DNA from: Porcincola intestinalis
GTDB lineage: Bacteria; Bacillota; Clostridia; Lachnospirales; Lachnospiraceae
Length of the DNA stretch: 64,000 nucleotides
Reading direction: 5' to 3'
NCBI RefSeq assembly: GCF_009696445.1
Contig: NZ_VULZ01000002.1
Coordinates: 186,001 to 250,000, forward strand
The position numbers were made by a program, and so were the translations under genes. The notes beneath the pieces are model-generated. The model saw only the letters and a program-made list of their open reading frames with translations. It was not told the origin of the DNA and searched no databases. This document shows positions 24,605 through 33,068 of the stretch, in pieces. Position 1 is the first letter of the stretch; every line of letters begins with the position of its first letter.

Positions 24605-24731
24605 GGCAAAGCAGGAGGGCGTGACGGAGACTTTGAAAGCCTCTGATCAAATGGAGTGGGTGCGTCGCATGAACAGCATCCACAGCCGCGCAGAGGAAAT
24701 CATCCTGCATGAGTTGGTCTATGAGGCATGA
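24579..24731 (+). pseudogene. TnpV C-terminal fragment
   Basis: About 50 codons reading 'DRMENIVAAMAKQEGVTETL' and ending 'MNSIHSRAEEIILHELVYEA' match the end of TnpV, a small protein carried by clostridial Tn4451/Tn1549-related elements. Its start is lost at the junction with the PARG-like gene. It marks the left edge of the inner island. Confidence 0.75.
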
Positions 24732-24774
24732 TTCCCGCCGATTCTGACGGCGATACTCACTATAATACCAAAGT

Positions 24775-24811
24775 CCGCGTTCGGCAAATATAACCGAACG
24801 CGGGCTTTTTT
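24775..24811 (+). terminator. Strong intrinsic terminator after TnpV fragment
   Basis: CCGCGTTCGG, a nine-base loop, CCGAACGCGG, then GCTTTTTT. Ten perfect pairs plus a six-T run. Confidence 0.85.
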
Positions 24812-24897
24812 GCGCTTTAGATTCTTTCACGCTTACAATTTGAACGATATTAGTGTGAAAGAAAACAGCGAAATTTTTCTTTTTCGTCAATCAGAGA

Positions 24898-25824
24898 TCA
24901 GTCGTTTTCTGTTTCCCCACCGTTCGGTCCCTTGTTCTTCCCCCTACTCTTGTAAACGTTGTATTTATTTTTGCATTGCGGGCTGCAAAATACGGCGCTT
25001 GGCCTACTGGCGACAAAGGCTTTGGTGCAATGCCTGCAAAGGCGTATGGGCTTCTCGCTGTCTGTAAGCATGAAGCTGAACATCATCTGCACGCCCAACA
25101 GGAGGGAATGAAAGTCCCAAATGATCGTCGGCTTATCCAACAGGGCGATATGATAGGTGGGCGCGATCCCGCCGAAGGCCGCCATCCCCTGCTGCATCAA
25201 CAGCCGGGATTCCGGGCTCATCCTGTCATAGTCCTCATAATAGAGCATACTTGTTACATAGGTAAAGGCCCAATCGGTAAACTGCTGCTTCATCCATTCA
25301 TAGCGTTCGGCATATTCCCGCTGGAAACTCATGTTGACCGCCATCGGTTTATCGGACATGGTCATCGCCAGCGCCATCATAATACGGTCATTCTCGATAT
25401 TCCACATGGATTCCACGCCGCGCTTGACGATATCCGGCTTGTCAAAGGGGAAAAACAGGACCAGGTACTCCTCCGTAGACATGGTTTCCTCTTTGAGAAA
25501 GTGGTTTTTGGGCAGGTACACCGCCTCATAGTCCATGAAGGCGGGTGTCGTTGGCAGGGCCGTCATCAGGCCGAGTAAGCCATACTTCACGGCGAACTGC
25601 TGGATTGCCTTTTGTATCTCCGCGTCCGGCTTGTGTCCCATACCCATTCTGCCTATATCAATCGCATCCAGTACGATCCGCTGGTACTCCGCCAACGGGT
25701 CGTAAATGTTCGGCTGCGCCGTTTTCGCAGGCGTCAGATACAGGGTGCCGTCCTCTGCCGTCCGCCACTCATATTCGCTGTACCGCACCCAATTTGAGCT
25801 GGTGCGTTCAAACAGGTTTTTCAT
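24898..25824 (-). CDS. Hypothetical protein with C-terminal zinc finger
   Basis: A 308-residue protein. The first 250 residues are mostly helical with no family I know ('EYQRIVLDAIDIGRMGMGHK', 'EEYLVLFFPFDKPDI'). The last 50 hold 'CRHCTKAFVASRPSAVFCSP' then 'QCKNKYN', a CxxC...CxxxC finger of the kind seen in CGNR or DUF6076-like proteins. Such proteins are found in clostridial mobile elements and may be regulators. GGAGGGG precedes the ATG. It is 59 bases after the sigma-like gene end, on the same strand, so both may be one unit. Confidence 0.5.
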   Translation of the reverse strand: MKNLFERTSSNWVRYSEYEWRTAEDGTLYLTPAKTAQPNIYDPLAEYQRIVLDAIDIGRMGMGHKPDAEIQKAIQQFAVKYGLLGLMTALPTTPAFMDYEAVYLPKNHFLKEETMSTEEYLVLFFPFDKPDIVKRGVESMWNIENDRIMMALAMTMSDKPMAVNMSFQREYAERYEWMKQQFTDWAFTYVTSMLYYEDYDRMSPESRLLMQQGMAAFGGIAPTYHIALLDKPTIIWDFHSLLLGVQMMFSFMLTDSEKPIRLCRHCTKAFVASRPSAVFCSPQCKNKYNVYKSRGKNKGPNGGETEND

Positions 25825-25883
25825 GCGCAACCCCTCCGATATGTACTGTAATCTGAATAAGCTAAAATCATATTATCATTATG

Positions 25884-26717
25884 CTATCGTGTTTTCTCTC
25901 CGTCAACCATCCCGCCGTTCTCCGCCAGAAATTTCTTTTCCTGCAAGGTCATGGACTGCTGCTTTTCCGCCTTTTCTTTCAAGGCGGCAAGCAGCTTTTT
26001 TCGTATCTTTTTCAGCATCGTTGTGCGCACCTTACGGATGTTGCGATCTGTCTGGCCCCGTATGGCGGCGATCCTGGCCGAGCTGAACAGACACACAGCC
26101 CAGAGGAACAGCAGCTCCTTGTGCCCCTCAGACAGCTCGTAAAGGTTTTTGGAAAGGTATTCCTCCGTCACAAACTCATGGACGTCATAAGGGCAGTAGA
26201 AAATGGCGTCGAGAAAATCCCCCGCCCGAATCTGCTTTTCCAATACGCCGCTCAGCGTATCCGGGAAAAGTGGTTCGCTGGTTGAAGCGCCGTAATCCAA
26301 GGGAATATCGTCTCCGCTGCGGAGGATTTCATGATAGCGCTCCCGTCGCTCCCGGTTGGCGTCCAGCCTGTCCCACCAGGCAACGATATTCTCAAAGTCG
26401 GCCTGTGTTCTGGCGGCATCCTCCAATCGGGCAAGGGACGCTGCCTCTACTTCCCTGCGGAGCTGCTTTCGTTCGGGGGCTTCATTCTCGTCCCTTTCGT
26501 CCGGCGGGCTTTCCTTCGCTTCATTTTCCAGTTCTTCGATTACGGCCCGTTCTATAGTAAGCTGCCGTTCGATCTCCTCTGTAAGAATATCCTCACTCTC
26601 ATAATCTGCCGTTTCCTCTATGAGAAGTGCCGACGGACTGCCTTTGTTTTCTGAATCGCTGCGCTCTTCCCCGTCGCTCAACAGATAAATCTCATCTTTA
26701 CGCTCGTTCTCATACAC
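25884..26717 (-). CDS. Sigma/HTH-like protein with acidic N-terminus
   Basis: About 277 residues. Residues 1-100 are very acidic with coiled-coil character; the C-terminal part holds a sigma region-4-like helix-turn-helix ('LSEGHKELLFLWAVCLFSSA', 'RIAAIRGQTDRNIRKVRTTM', then a KKIRKKLL basic helix). It could help direct RNA polymerase to element genes. I start it at GTG 26717 because GGGAGG is eight bases before it; an upstream GTG overlaps that site. It abuts the truncated parM gene head to head, with only 67 bases between, so its promoter region may have been altered by the same recombination. Confidence 0.5.
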   Translation of the reverse strand: MYENERKDEIYLLSDGEERSDSENKGSPSALLIEETADYESEDILTEEIERQLTIERAVIEELENEAKESPPDERDENEAPERKQLRREVEAASLARLEDAARTQADFENIVAWWDRLDANRERRERYHEILRSGDDIPLDYGASTSEPLFPDTLSGVLEKQIRAGDFLDAIFYCPYDVHEFVTEEYLSKNLYELSEGHKELLFLWAVCLFSSARIAAIRGQTDRNIRKVRTTMLKKIRKKLLAALKEKAEKQQSMTLQEKKFLAENGGMVDGEKTR

Positions 26718-26784
26718 CGCCGACACCTCCCTTCAAAAAATTTTTTTCAAGTTTTATTGGATTCTCTCAAAAAACAGTTCCGCT

Positions 26785-27615
26785 GACACCGCCTATGACA
26801 AGGAGCCGACCTTCCAAAGCGATCTTCTGATCTATGAGGGCCGGTACTATATCATCGGGGACGAACACAAGGAGTTTGCCGCCGATAAGATGGGCGATAC
26901 GGATTATTATATCCTGACGCTGGCTGCCGTTGCCAGGGAACTTCTGATTCGGGGACTGTCCTCCGCTTCTGTCTATCTGGCCGTCGGCCTGCCCCTCACA
27001 TGGGTGAGCGAACAGAAGGACAGTTTCAAGGCGTACCTGCTCCAAAGGAAGGCGGCTGACTTCTCTTTCCGGGGCAAGGACTATCATGTGACGTTTGCCG
27101 GAGCGGCCGTGTTCCCCCAGGGCTTCTCCGCCGTGGCGGATCGTCTGCGTGAATTTCGCGGCGTCAATATGCTCTGCGACATAGGCAACGGCACCATGAA
27201 CGTCATGTATATCAACAACGGCAAGCCCATCCCCAGCAAGTGCTACACGGAGAAGTTCGGCACCCATCAGTGCATGATCGCTGTCCGGGAAAAGCTGATG
27301 CAGCGTTTCGGCGTGGCGGTGGACGATACCGTGATCGAGGATGTTCTGCGCTACGGCAAGGCGGACATTGGCAAGCAATATCTGGACGCCATCCGGGAAA
27401 CTGCCGCCGAGTATGTAGCCGGGATCATGCGACGTCTCCGGGAACACGAATATACCCCGGAGCTGATGAAGCTCCATGTGATGGGCGGCGGGAGCTGCCT
27501 GATCCGCAACTTTGCCGAGTATGATCCCAGCCGTGTCACCATCAATTCCGACATCTGCGCCACAGCAAAGGGCTATGAGCTGCCGGCTCGCCGCAGCTTG
27601 GGAGGGACGGTATGA
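26785..27615 (+). pseudogene. parM: ParM-like actin ATPase, 5' end missing
   Basis: From 26785 the frame reads 'DTAYDKEPTFQSDLLIYEGR', the usual sequence about 30 residues into clostridial ParM-like segregation proteins, and continues in frame through 'MLCDIGNGTMNVMYINNGKP' (phosphate 2 motif) and 'LHVMGGGSCLIRNF' (adenosine motif). The first part with the 'IGIDHG' phosphate 1 motif is absent; upstream is antisense to the sigma-like gene. The first in-frame ATG (26890) would give a protein without the first ATP loop. So it is very likely inactive. It overlaps the partner gene by four bases. Confidence 0.75.
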
Positions 27616-27989
27616 AGAATCTGTTTACAACCACGCTGCGTATTAACCTGGACAAGCTGGAGGGACGCAAGGCATGGGAGCATCTCCAAAACAGAGACAG
27701 GGGTAAATACCGTTCTTACAGCGACGCCGTGATCGCCGCCGTAAATGGATACTTTGACCGGGAGGCAAAGCTGGCGGCGGACCCGTATCTGGAAACGAGA
27801 GAAAAAGAGGATGTGTTTCTTCGGCAGGTATTGGACACGATAAAGGAAGGGCTGAAGGAAAGCGGAACGGGCGGCCTTGGCGCACTGGTCGCCCTGTTAC
27901 AGAGCGGGCAGCCTGCCCAGGCATCCGTCACCGATCCTATGGAAAATGAGGACTTGGACAAGGCGATGGACTTCATCAACAGCCTGTGA
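27612..27989 (+). CDS. ParR-like partner of ParM
   Basis: A 125-residue protein starting 'MKNLFTTTLRINLDKLEGRK', a ribbon-helix-helix-like start as in ParR centromere-binding partners, followed by helices and an acidic end. ATGA overlap with the parM remnant shows the usual pair order. With parM broken, partition by this pair should fail. Confidence 0.6.
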   Translation: MKNLFTTTLRINLDKLEGRKAWEHLQNRDRGKYRSYSDAVIAAVNGYFDREAKLAADPYLETREKEDVFLRQVLDTIKEGLKESGTGGLGALVALLQSGQPAQASVTDPMENEDLDKAMDFINSL

Positions 27990-27995
27990 ATATCA

Positions 27996-28066
27996 TGTCA
28001 ACTCTGTTGACACATAGGGAAACTGATAATATAATCTATTCGGAATATTAAAGAGTAATACGAATA
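27996..28066 (+). promoter_or_regulatory. Consensus promoter with two inverted repeats before abiEi
   Basis: TTGACA (28007-28012), 17 bases, TATAAT (28030-28035): a perfect promoter. TGTCAAC (27996-28002) and GTTGACA (28006-28012) form an inverted repeat over the -35; TATTCG (28037-28042) and CGAATA (28061-28066) form a second one after the -10. AbiEi antitoxins are known to repress their own promoter through two inverted repeats, which fits. Confidence 0.7.
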
Positions 28067-28093
28067 AGATATATCACAAGGAGGTGAATTCGC

Positions 28094-28756
28094 GTGACCT
28101 ATACGGCATATATATTGGACTATCTTGAACAACAGACACCCGGCGACCCGATCTATACGGAGAAGATTGCCGGTGATATGGCGGCAGCCTTTAACCTATC
28201 GGGGAAGAAAGCTGCGGCGGCAGTTGCCGTGGCAGTCAAGCGGTTGATGGATGGAGGAAAAGTGCCGGAGCTGCGCTGCCATCAGAAGGGCATCTATTTT
28301 CGGACGCTTATTACACCCTTCGGAGAAATGGGGATCAATAAAGAAAAGCTGATTGCCGACAAGTACCTTCTCCCCGACAAAGGCTATGAAACCGGATTGC
28401 GGCTCCTCCACCACATGGGGCTGACAACCCAGATGCCCTCGGAGTATCTTCTTGCCACAAATGCAGCGAGGGACTGTATCCGCCATGATGAAAAGCTTGG
28501 CGTCTCTATATGTCCGCCCAAAGTCACCGTCAACGTGGAAAACAAGGCTTATCTGCAAACGCTGGATGCTTTGGAACTTCTGGAAAAAGCCCCTGTTGAT
28601 GCTGAAGACCCCTATGAACTTCTGGCAGGCCACATCCGCAGCAAGGGATTGAAGTACGAAACCCTGCTCTACTTTGCGGACAGATATTACAATCGAAAAA
28701 CCATTTTGCAACTTGCGCACACGGCAGGCAAAGGGCTTTGTCTCCGACCGATATGA
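28094..28756 (+). CDS. AbiEi-like antitoxin (DUF6088), toxin lost
   Basis: A 220-residue protein with an N-terminal winged helix ('DPIYTEKIAGDMAAAF', 'AVAVAVKRLMDGGKVPELRC', 'QKGIYFRTLITPFGE') and the C-terminal antitoxin part ('NAARDCIRHDEKLGVSICPP', 'LLYFADRYYNRKTIL'). This is the type IV antitoxin AbiEi, which controls the AbiEii nucleotidyltransferase toxin. GTG start with AGGAGG. The toxin gene, expected next, is absent: the sequence runs straight into a relaxase tail at about 28722, and the last 10 residues are out-of-place. So it is an orphan regulator at a recombination joint. Confidence 0.75.
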   Translation: MTYTAYILDYLEQQTPGDPIYTEKIAGDMAAAFNLSGKKAAAAVAVAVKRLMDGGKVPELRCHQKGIYFRTLITPFGEMGINKEKLIADKYLLPDKGYETGLRLLHHMGLTTQMPSEYLLATNAARDCIRHDEKLGVSICPPKVTVNVENKAYLQTLDALELLEKAPVDAEDPYELLAGHIRSKGLKYETLLYFADRYYNRKTILQLAHTAGKGLCLRPI

Positions 28757-29591
28757 GCTGAACCGGCAGATCAGGAAGGACAATGCCTTGTTACGTGAAC
28801 TCAAGGCGCAGGTGCAAAAGCTCTTAAAAACGTTAAAGGACACCATCCCGGTCATTGCAAAGGCGATGGAGCGGGTGCGAATGAAAATGCTCATCCTCTC
28901 CTATCAGGGTATCCGCACACGGAGCTTTATTCAGAGAAACAAAGACTCTCTGCGGAGTATCCGGCCACGATTCAACCGCTACACCGAGATCGCTGCAAAG
29001 CTTAAAGAATTGCTCACGGAACGGAAGGCTTTGCTTGCAGAGAAAAAGGAGTTGTCTCCTTTGAAAATTGGAGAGCATCGCAGGCTTAGCCAGCGCATAG
29101 CCGCACTGACGGAGGATGTAGAGGAGCTGAAATCCGAAAAGACCCGTATCCTTTCAGACCTCCATCGGGCAGACGATAGTGAGATGAAGGAAGTCAAGAA
29201 ATGGGTGACAGATATGGAGACAGAACTTCAGAAAGCCGAAACCGTCGACGCCCGCTTTTCTGGGGAGCTGGACGCTGCCCTTGCGGAGTATCACGGGCTG
29301 GAGGAAAAGAGTGCCGGCCTTGACCAAACGGAGCTATGGGCTGCGCGCCTGGAGCTAAGACCGGAAACGGAAAAAGAGGCCGCTTCCAAGGTGCAGGACG
29401 CTTATGGCATCAAGTACGATCCGGCGATCATGGACATGGCAAGAGTACAGGTGAAGGAGCTTTCAGGCGAGAAATGGACGTTTGAACAGAAGCGGTCTAT
29501 TCAAGAGGTTTTAAGAAAAAACAAGGCGGAGGGACATGGTCGGGAGAACCAGCCACAAAGAAGAAGGAGGCCAAGAGAACAGGAACGATAA
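28728..29591 (+). pseudogene. MobA/MobL-type relaxase, coiled-coil C-terminal remnant
   Basis: About 285 codons from 'AKGFVSDRYELNRQIRKDNA' to 'REQER', long charged helices typical of the tail of Tn1549-type relaxases ('LLRELKAQVQKLLKTLK', 'ELKSEKTRILSDLHRADD'). The catalytic N-terminal domain with its tyrosine and HUH histidines is missing. The frame begins out of phase inside the end of the antitoxin gene. It cannot start transfer by itself. Confidence 0.75.
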
Positions 29592-29622
29592 AACAGGGGT
29601 GTCCTTTGCTATCAAGGAACTT

Positions 29623-30612
29623 TTACAGATGTTTCAGCCACAGCACCATGTCACGGACGCTGCTTTGCAGGGAGCGCGGGGCATAGCCGAAAGCGGCGGC
29701 TGCGGCGCTTCTGTTGAACAAACCGTTGGAATCAAGGACGGCAATAGAATAGGGCGTGAAATACAGGGGCTGCTTTTTCCACAGGCTCCTTTTTTCATAA
29801 AAGGGCGCGATCAGCTTTGCCAGGCAGATCGGAAGGAATGATACGGCCCGTTTTATTCCCAGCGCGTCCTTTGCCGCGTTGAGTATATCGCGGATGGTCG
29901 CATACTCCCCGGAGAGAATATAGCCGCGCCCCGGCTGCCCCTGTTCTGCGCAGGCGACAATACCGGCCGCCACATCGCGCACGTCCACAAAGTCATAGCC
30001 GCCCTTTACCGCCACGGGGAGCTTTCCCGCCAGGAAGGACAGCAGCATATTGGTGATGCTGCCTCTCCCCACGTCGCCCGGCCCGATGATCCCGGAGGGA
30101 AATACCACGCTGGCGTTCAGCCCACGGCCTGCCGTCTCAAAGACAAGAGATGTCGCAATCGCTTTGCTCCTGGCGTAATCCCCGCGCACCAGTTCCGGCG
30201 AAAATACGGCGTCCTCGGTGATCTCCGTTCCCTTCGGCTTTTCCGGGATCGCATGGACGGAGCTGACATAGACCAGTTTGCCGACCCTCGCCCTTTCGCA
30301 ATGCCGCAGGATATTGTTTGTGCCGCCCACGTTCACCCGATAAATCCGCTCCCCCGGACGAGACGCCACCGAAACAATCCCGGCGCAGTGGATGACACAG
30401 GTCCCGCTGTCTGCATCGGAAAAGAAACACTCCAACGAGGCGTCATCACACACGTCGCCATAGAGGACGGAAACACCCTCCGGCAGCCCGGAGGCCAGCG
30501 GGTCGTTTTCCATCACCAAAGCACGGATCGGAACGCCCTTCTTTTTCAGCTCCGAAAGCACGGCCCGTCCGAGAAAGCCGCTTGCGCCTGTCACAAGATA
30601 GGTATGGAACAT
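29623..30612 (-). CDS. NAD-dependent epimerase/dehydratase (extended SDR)
   Basis: A 329-residue extended SDR enzyme: 'YLVTGASGFLGRAVLSEL' (cofactor loop), 'VIHCAGIVS', Ser-x-Ser 'LVYVSSVHAIPE', and catalytic 'YARSK'. A longer C-terminal part binds the substrate, probably a nucleotide sugar or a hydroxysteroid/dihydroflavonol-like compound; which one I cannot tell. It is divergent from a TetR gene and most likely under its control. The ATG follows a weak GGAGG-like GGAGGCGAC. Confidence 0.85.
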   Translation of the reverse strand: MFHTYLVTGASGFLGRAVLSELKKKGVPIRALVMENDPLASGLPEGVSVLYGDVCDDASLECFFSDADSGTCVIHCAGIVSVASRPGERIYRVNVGGTNNILRHCERARVGKLVYVSSVHAIPEKPKGTEITEDAVFSPELVRGDYARSKAIATSLVFETAGRGLNASVVFPSGIIGPGDVGRGSITNMLLSFLAGKLPVAVKGGYDFVDVRDVAAGIVACAEQGQPGRGYILSGEYATIRDILNAAKDALGIKRAVSFLPICLAKLIAPFYEKRSLWKKQPLYFTPYSIAVLDSNGLFNRSAAAAAFGYAPRSLQSSVRDMVLWLKHL

Positions 30613-30639
30613 ACGCCGTCGCCTCCATAAAAAGACAAA

Positions 30640-30744
30640 TGTTGATTATCTTTCACACTTACAGTATAATAAAAAAATAAAGGACCGGCAATCAACAATG
30701 TTTCAATCCGAGAAAGAAAAGCAACACCGCGCGGGACGGTGTTG
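30640..30744. promoter_or_regulatory. Epimerase/TetR divergent promoter with palindromes
   Basis: Plus strand: TTGATT (30642-30647), 17 bases, TATAAT (30665-30670). Minus strand: TATACT at 30663-30668. TGTTGATT (30640-30647) and AATCAACA (30690-30697) are inverted copies around both. CAACACCG (30722-30729) and CGGTGTTG (30737-30744) form a perfect palindrome 40 bases before the TetR ATG, the best candidate TetR operator. Confidence 0.55.
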
Positions 30745-30782
30745 AGAATAACGGTAAACTTTTTGTGTACGGGGGAAGCGGC

Positions 30783-31331
30783 ATGAGAAAGAACGACGCA
30801 AGAGTGCGCTATACGCAGCGTGTATTGAAGGAATCCTTTTTGTCCCTGCTTCGGGAAAAGCCTGTCAACAAGATCACGGTCAAGGAGGTCTGCGAGCTGG
30901 CGGAGCTGAACCGGGCCACCTTCTACGCCCATTACAGCGATTGCTTTGCGCTGATGGAGAGCATCGAGCAGGAGCTTTTGGATGCCTTTGGGCAATCTCT
31001 GCGGCTGATCGACGGCTTTGACGTGAGTGCGCTGATCGCCGCGCTCTATACCATGGTGGAGCAGCATGGGGACGCCTGCCGCGTACTGATCTTCGGCGGC
31101 GCAAGCCCCTCCGTTCTCGGACGGATGATCGACCTTGCAAGGCCGTCCAGCATTGCGGCGTGGAAGCATCAGCTTCACCACGCCTCCGATGCGGAGCTTG
31201 AAATGCTCTATACCCATCTGTCAAACGGACTGATGAATGTTGTGGTGGGCGGGTATGACAAGTACAGCCGGGAGGAAGTGATCTCCTTTGTCAACCGCAT
31301 CGTCAAAAGCAGCCTGTCCCTGTTCCGATGA
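30783..31331 (+). CDS. TetR-family transcriptional regulator
   Basis: A 182-residue TetR-type regulator: 'YTQRVLKESFLSLLREKPVN', 'KITVKEVCELAELNRATFYA', 'HYSDCFALMESIEQELLD' is the helix-turn-helix; the rest is the all-helical ligand domain of the TetR_C_8-like kind. GGGGGAAG precedes the ATG at 30783. It should repress the divergent epimerase gene and itself until a ligand binds. Confidence 0.9.
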   Translation: MRKNDARVRYTQRVLKESFLSLLREKPVNKITVKEVCELAELNRATFYAHYSDCFALMESIEQELLDAFGQSLRLIDGFDVSALIAALYTMVEQHGDACRVLIFGGASPSVLGRMIDLARPSSIAAWKHQLHHASDAELEMLYTHLSNGLMNVVVGGYDKYSREEVISFVNRIVKSSLSLFR

Positions 31332-31363
31332 GCCGGTGTTTTTCCATAACGGAACGCAAAATC

Positions 31364-31407
31364 CTGACATTTCTGTTAGGGACAAAGCGTATTGTGACTT
31401 CTATAAT
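31364..31407 (+). promoter_or_regulatory. Regulator box and -10 of the sensor operon
   Basis: CTGACATTTCTGTTAGG (31364-31380), an imperfect palindrome (CTGACA/TGTTAG), is followed 21 bases later by TATAAT (31402-31407). The -35 position (31379-31384) is poor. The same box at the same distance occurs before the adhesin gene at 35057. About 48 bases downstream starts the sensor gene. Confidence 0.7.
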
Positions 31408-31454
31408 AAAGACAGTTTAATTGTGGCAGGATGCGAAAGGAGGAGTGCAGGGTG

Positions 31455-33068
31455 ATGCTTTCAAAAACCTCAAAGCGGAATATCGCCCTGTTTGCCGCAG
31501 CCTTTATTCTGTGTGGCGTCCTGCACGTCATTCTGTGGGGCGTGGATTTCACATACACTTTTTCACAACTCTTTATGAGCATACTCACGCTCTTATGGGT
31601 CCTGACGGTCCAAAAGCGTGTCACAGACGCCCGCCTGCGCAAACTTCTTCTCTGGATCGCGGTGCTTATGATTCTGTTTTATGTTTTGCAGATCATGAAG
31701 TACCGGCTGTTTTACGGCTTTACGTCGGTGCAGCGGTATTTATGGTACGCCTATTATATCCCAGTCATGGCTATCTCCCTGCTCTGCTTTTACCTGGCGC
31801 TGTACATTTACCGGCCCAAAGAGAAGCCTTTGCCCGCGGTCAGCTATCTTCCCATCGTCATCGGTGTTCTGTTGGCGCTGGGTGTCCTCACCAACGACCT
31901 GCACTTTCTGGCGTTTCACTTTCCTTCCGGGATTTTGAGCGATGGGGTCGGGCACCGGAATGGCCCTCTGTTTTTCCTGTTTGCGTTTGGCTTTCTGGTT
32001 TTGTTCATACTGTCTTACTGGATCATTCTGCGAAAGTGTCGCCGGACGATACGCGGCAAGCTTCGATTTCTTCCGGTTCTTCCGTTGATTGCCGAAACAG
32101 TCTATTGTGTTCTTTACCTCTTGGATACAGCTCCCCGAGTCAACGGCATCATCCTATGGAACGGAGGAGAGTTTTTCGGCTTCTGCATGATTGCTTTTCT
32201 GGAAGCCTGTATCATTGTCGGTATGATCCCTGCCAACAAAAACTACGAAAAGTTGTTTTTTGCCACCCGCCTTCCCGCCGTCATTCTGGACAGCAAAGGA
32301 TCGGTGGTGTATCAGACTGCCGAGACGGAGTACCCCTTCCCGGAGAGCGATGACGTGAAGGTCATGCGGCATCCCATTTCCGGCGGCAGCGCGGAATGGA
32401 TGGTGGACTTGAAGCAGGTCCGCTCCCTGAATCAGCAACTGGAGGATGCGACGGCACAGATGGAGGCCCGCAATGCTTACCTGGCAGAGGAAAACCGGAT
32501 CAAGCAGGAAAAAGCAGAGGTCGAGACTCGCAGCCGTCTGTACGACCGTATCTCAGGACTGTTGAAACCCAAGCTCGATCAGATCGAAGCGTTGCTCGAC
32601 AGCCCGGAAGGAGATCCTGACCGGCAGCTTGCCAAAGCTGCCGTCCTCACCGCCTATATCAAGCGGCGCAGCAATCTGGAGCTGCTGATCGCTGAACGCC
32701 TGGATGTGGACGAGCTGACAGCGGCGGTTGCGGAATCCCTGGAATACATGCGGCTGTGTGGAGTCAATACGGCGGTGTCCTCCTTCGGGGCAGGGACATT
32801 CCCCTCTGAAATGGTAATCGCCGCCTATGAGCATATCGAGGCCATTGCGGAAGAAAGCCTTGATACCCTGTCGGATATGATCGTTACAGTGCGTGCCGAG
32901 GGCAAAGAGTTGATTGTCCGCATGATGCTCAAGGCAGACGATTTTGTTTATGCGGCAAACGGTCAGTGGCATGACGGGAGCAGCTTTTCCCGCAAGGTAG
33001 TGATTACAAAGGACAAGCAGGACATGATGATTCTGCTCACCTTCACAGAAGGAGGGGAGCAGTCATGA
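31455..33068 (+). CDS. Membrane sensor with degenerate kinase-like end
   Basis: A 537-residue protein. Eight or so hydrophobic segments fill residues 10-265, like a 7TM histidine-kinase N-terminus, followed by a short PAS-like stretch ('LPAVILDSKGSVVYQTAETE'), a coiled coil (about 315-355) and a kinase-like end. At the place of the phosphorylated histidine there is tyrosine: 'RLYDRISGLLKPKLDQI' (Tyr363) instead of 'HDELG' as in the next protein, and the ATP-binding Asn box is missing. So it is likely a pseudokinase that senses or modulates the next kinase. The stop overlaps the next ATG by four bases. Confidence 0.75.
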   Translation: MLSKTSKRNIALFAAAFILCGVLHVILWGVDFTYTFSQLFMSILTLLWVLTVQKRVTDARLRKLLLWIAVLMILFYVLQIMKYRLFYGFTSVQRYLWYAYYIPVMAISLLCFYLALYIYRPKEKPLPAVSYLPIVIGVLLALGVLTNDLHFLAFHFPSGILSDGVGHRNGPLFFLFAFGFLVLFILSYWIILRKCRRTIRGKLRFLPVLPLIAETVYCVLYLLDTAPRVNGIILWNGGEFFGFCMIAFLEACIIVGMIPANKNYEKLFFATRLPAVILDSKGSVVYQTAETEYPFPESDDVKVMRHPISGGSAEWMVDLKQVRSLNQQLEDATAQMEARNAYLAEENRIKQEKAEVETRSRLYDRISGLLKPKLDQIEALLDSPEGDPDRQLAKAAVLTAYIKRRSNLELLIAERLDVDELTAAVAESLEYMRLCGVNTAVSSFGAGTFPSEMVIAAYEHIEAIAEESLDTLSDMIVTVRAEGKELIVRMMLKADDFVYAANGQWHDGSSFSRKVVITKDKQDMMILLTFTEGGEQS

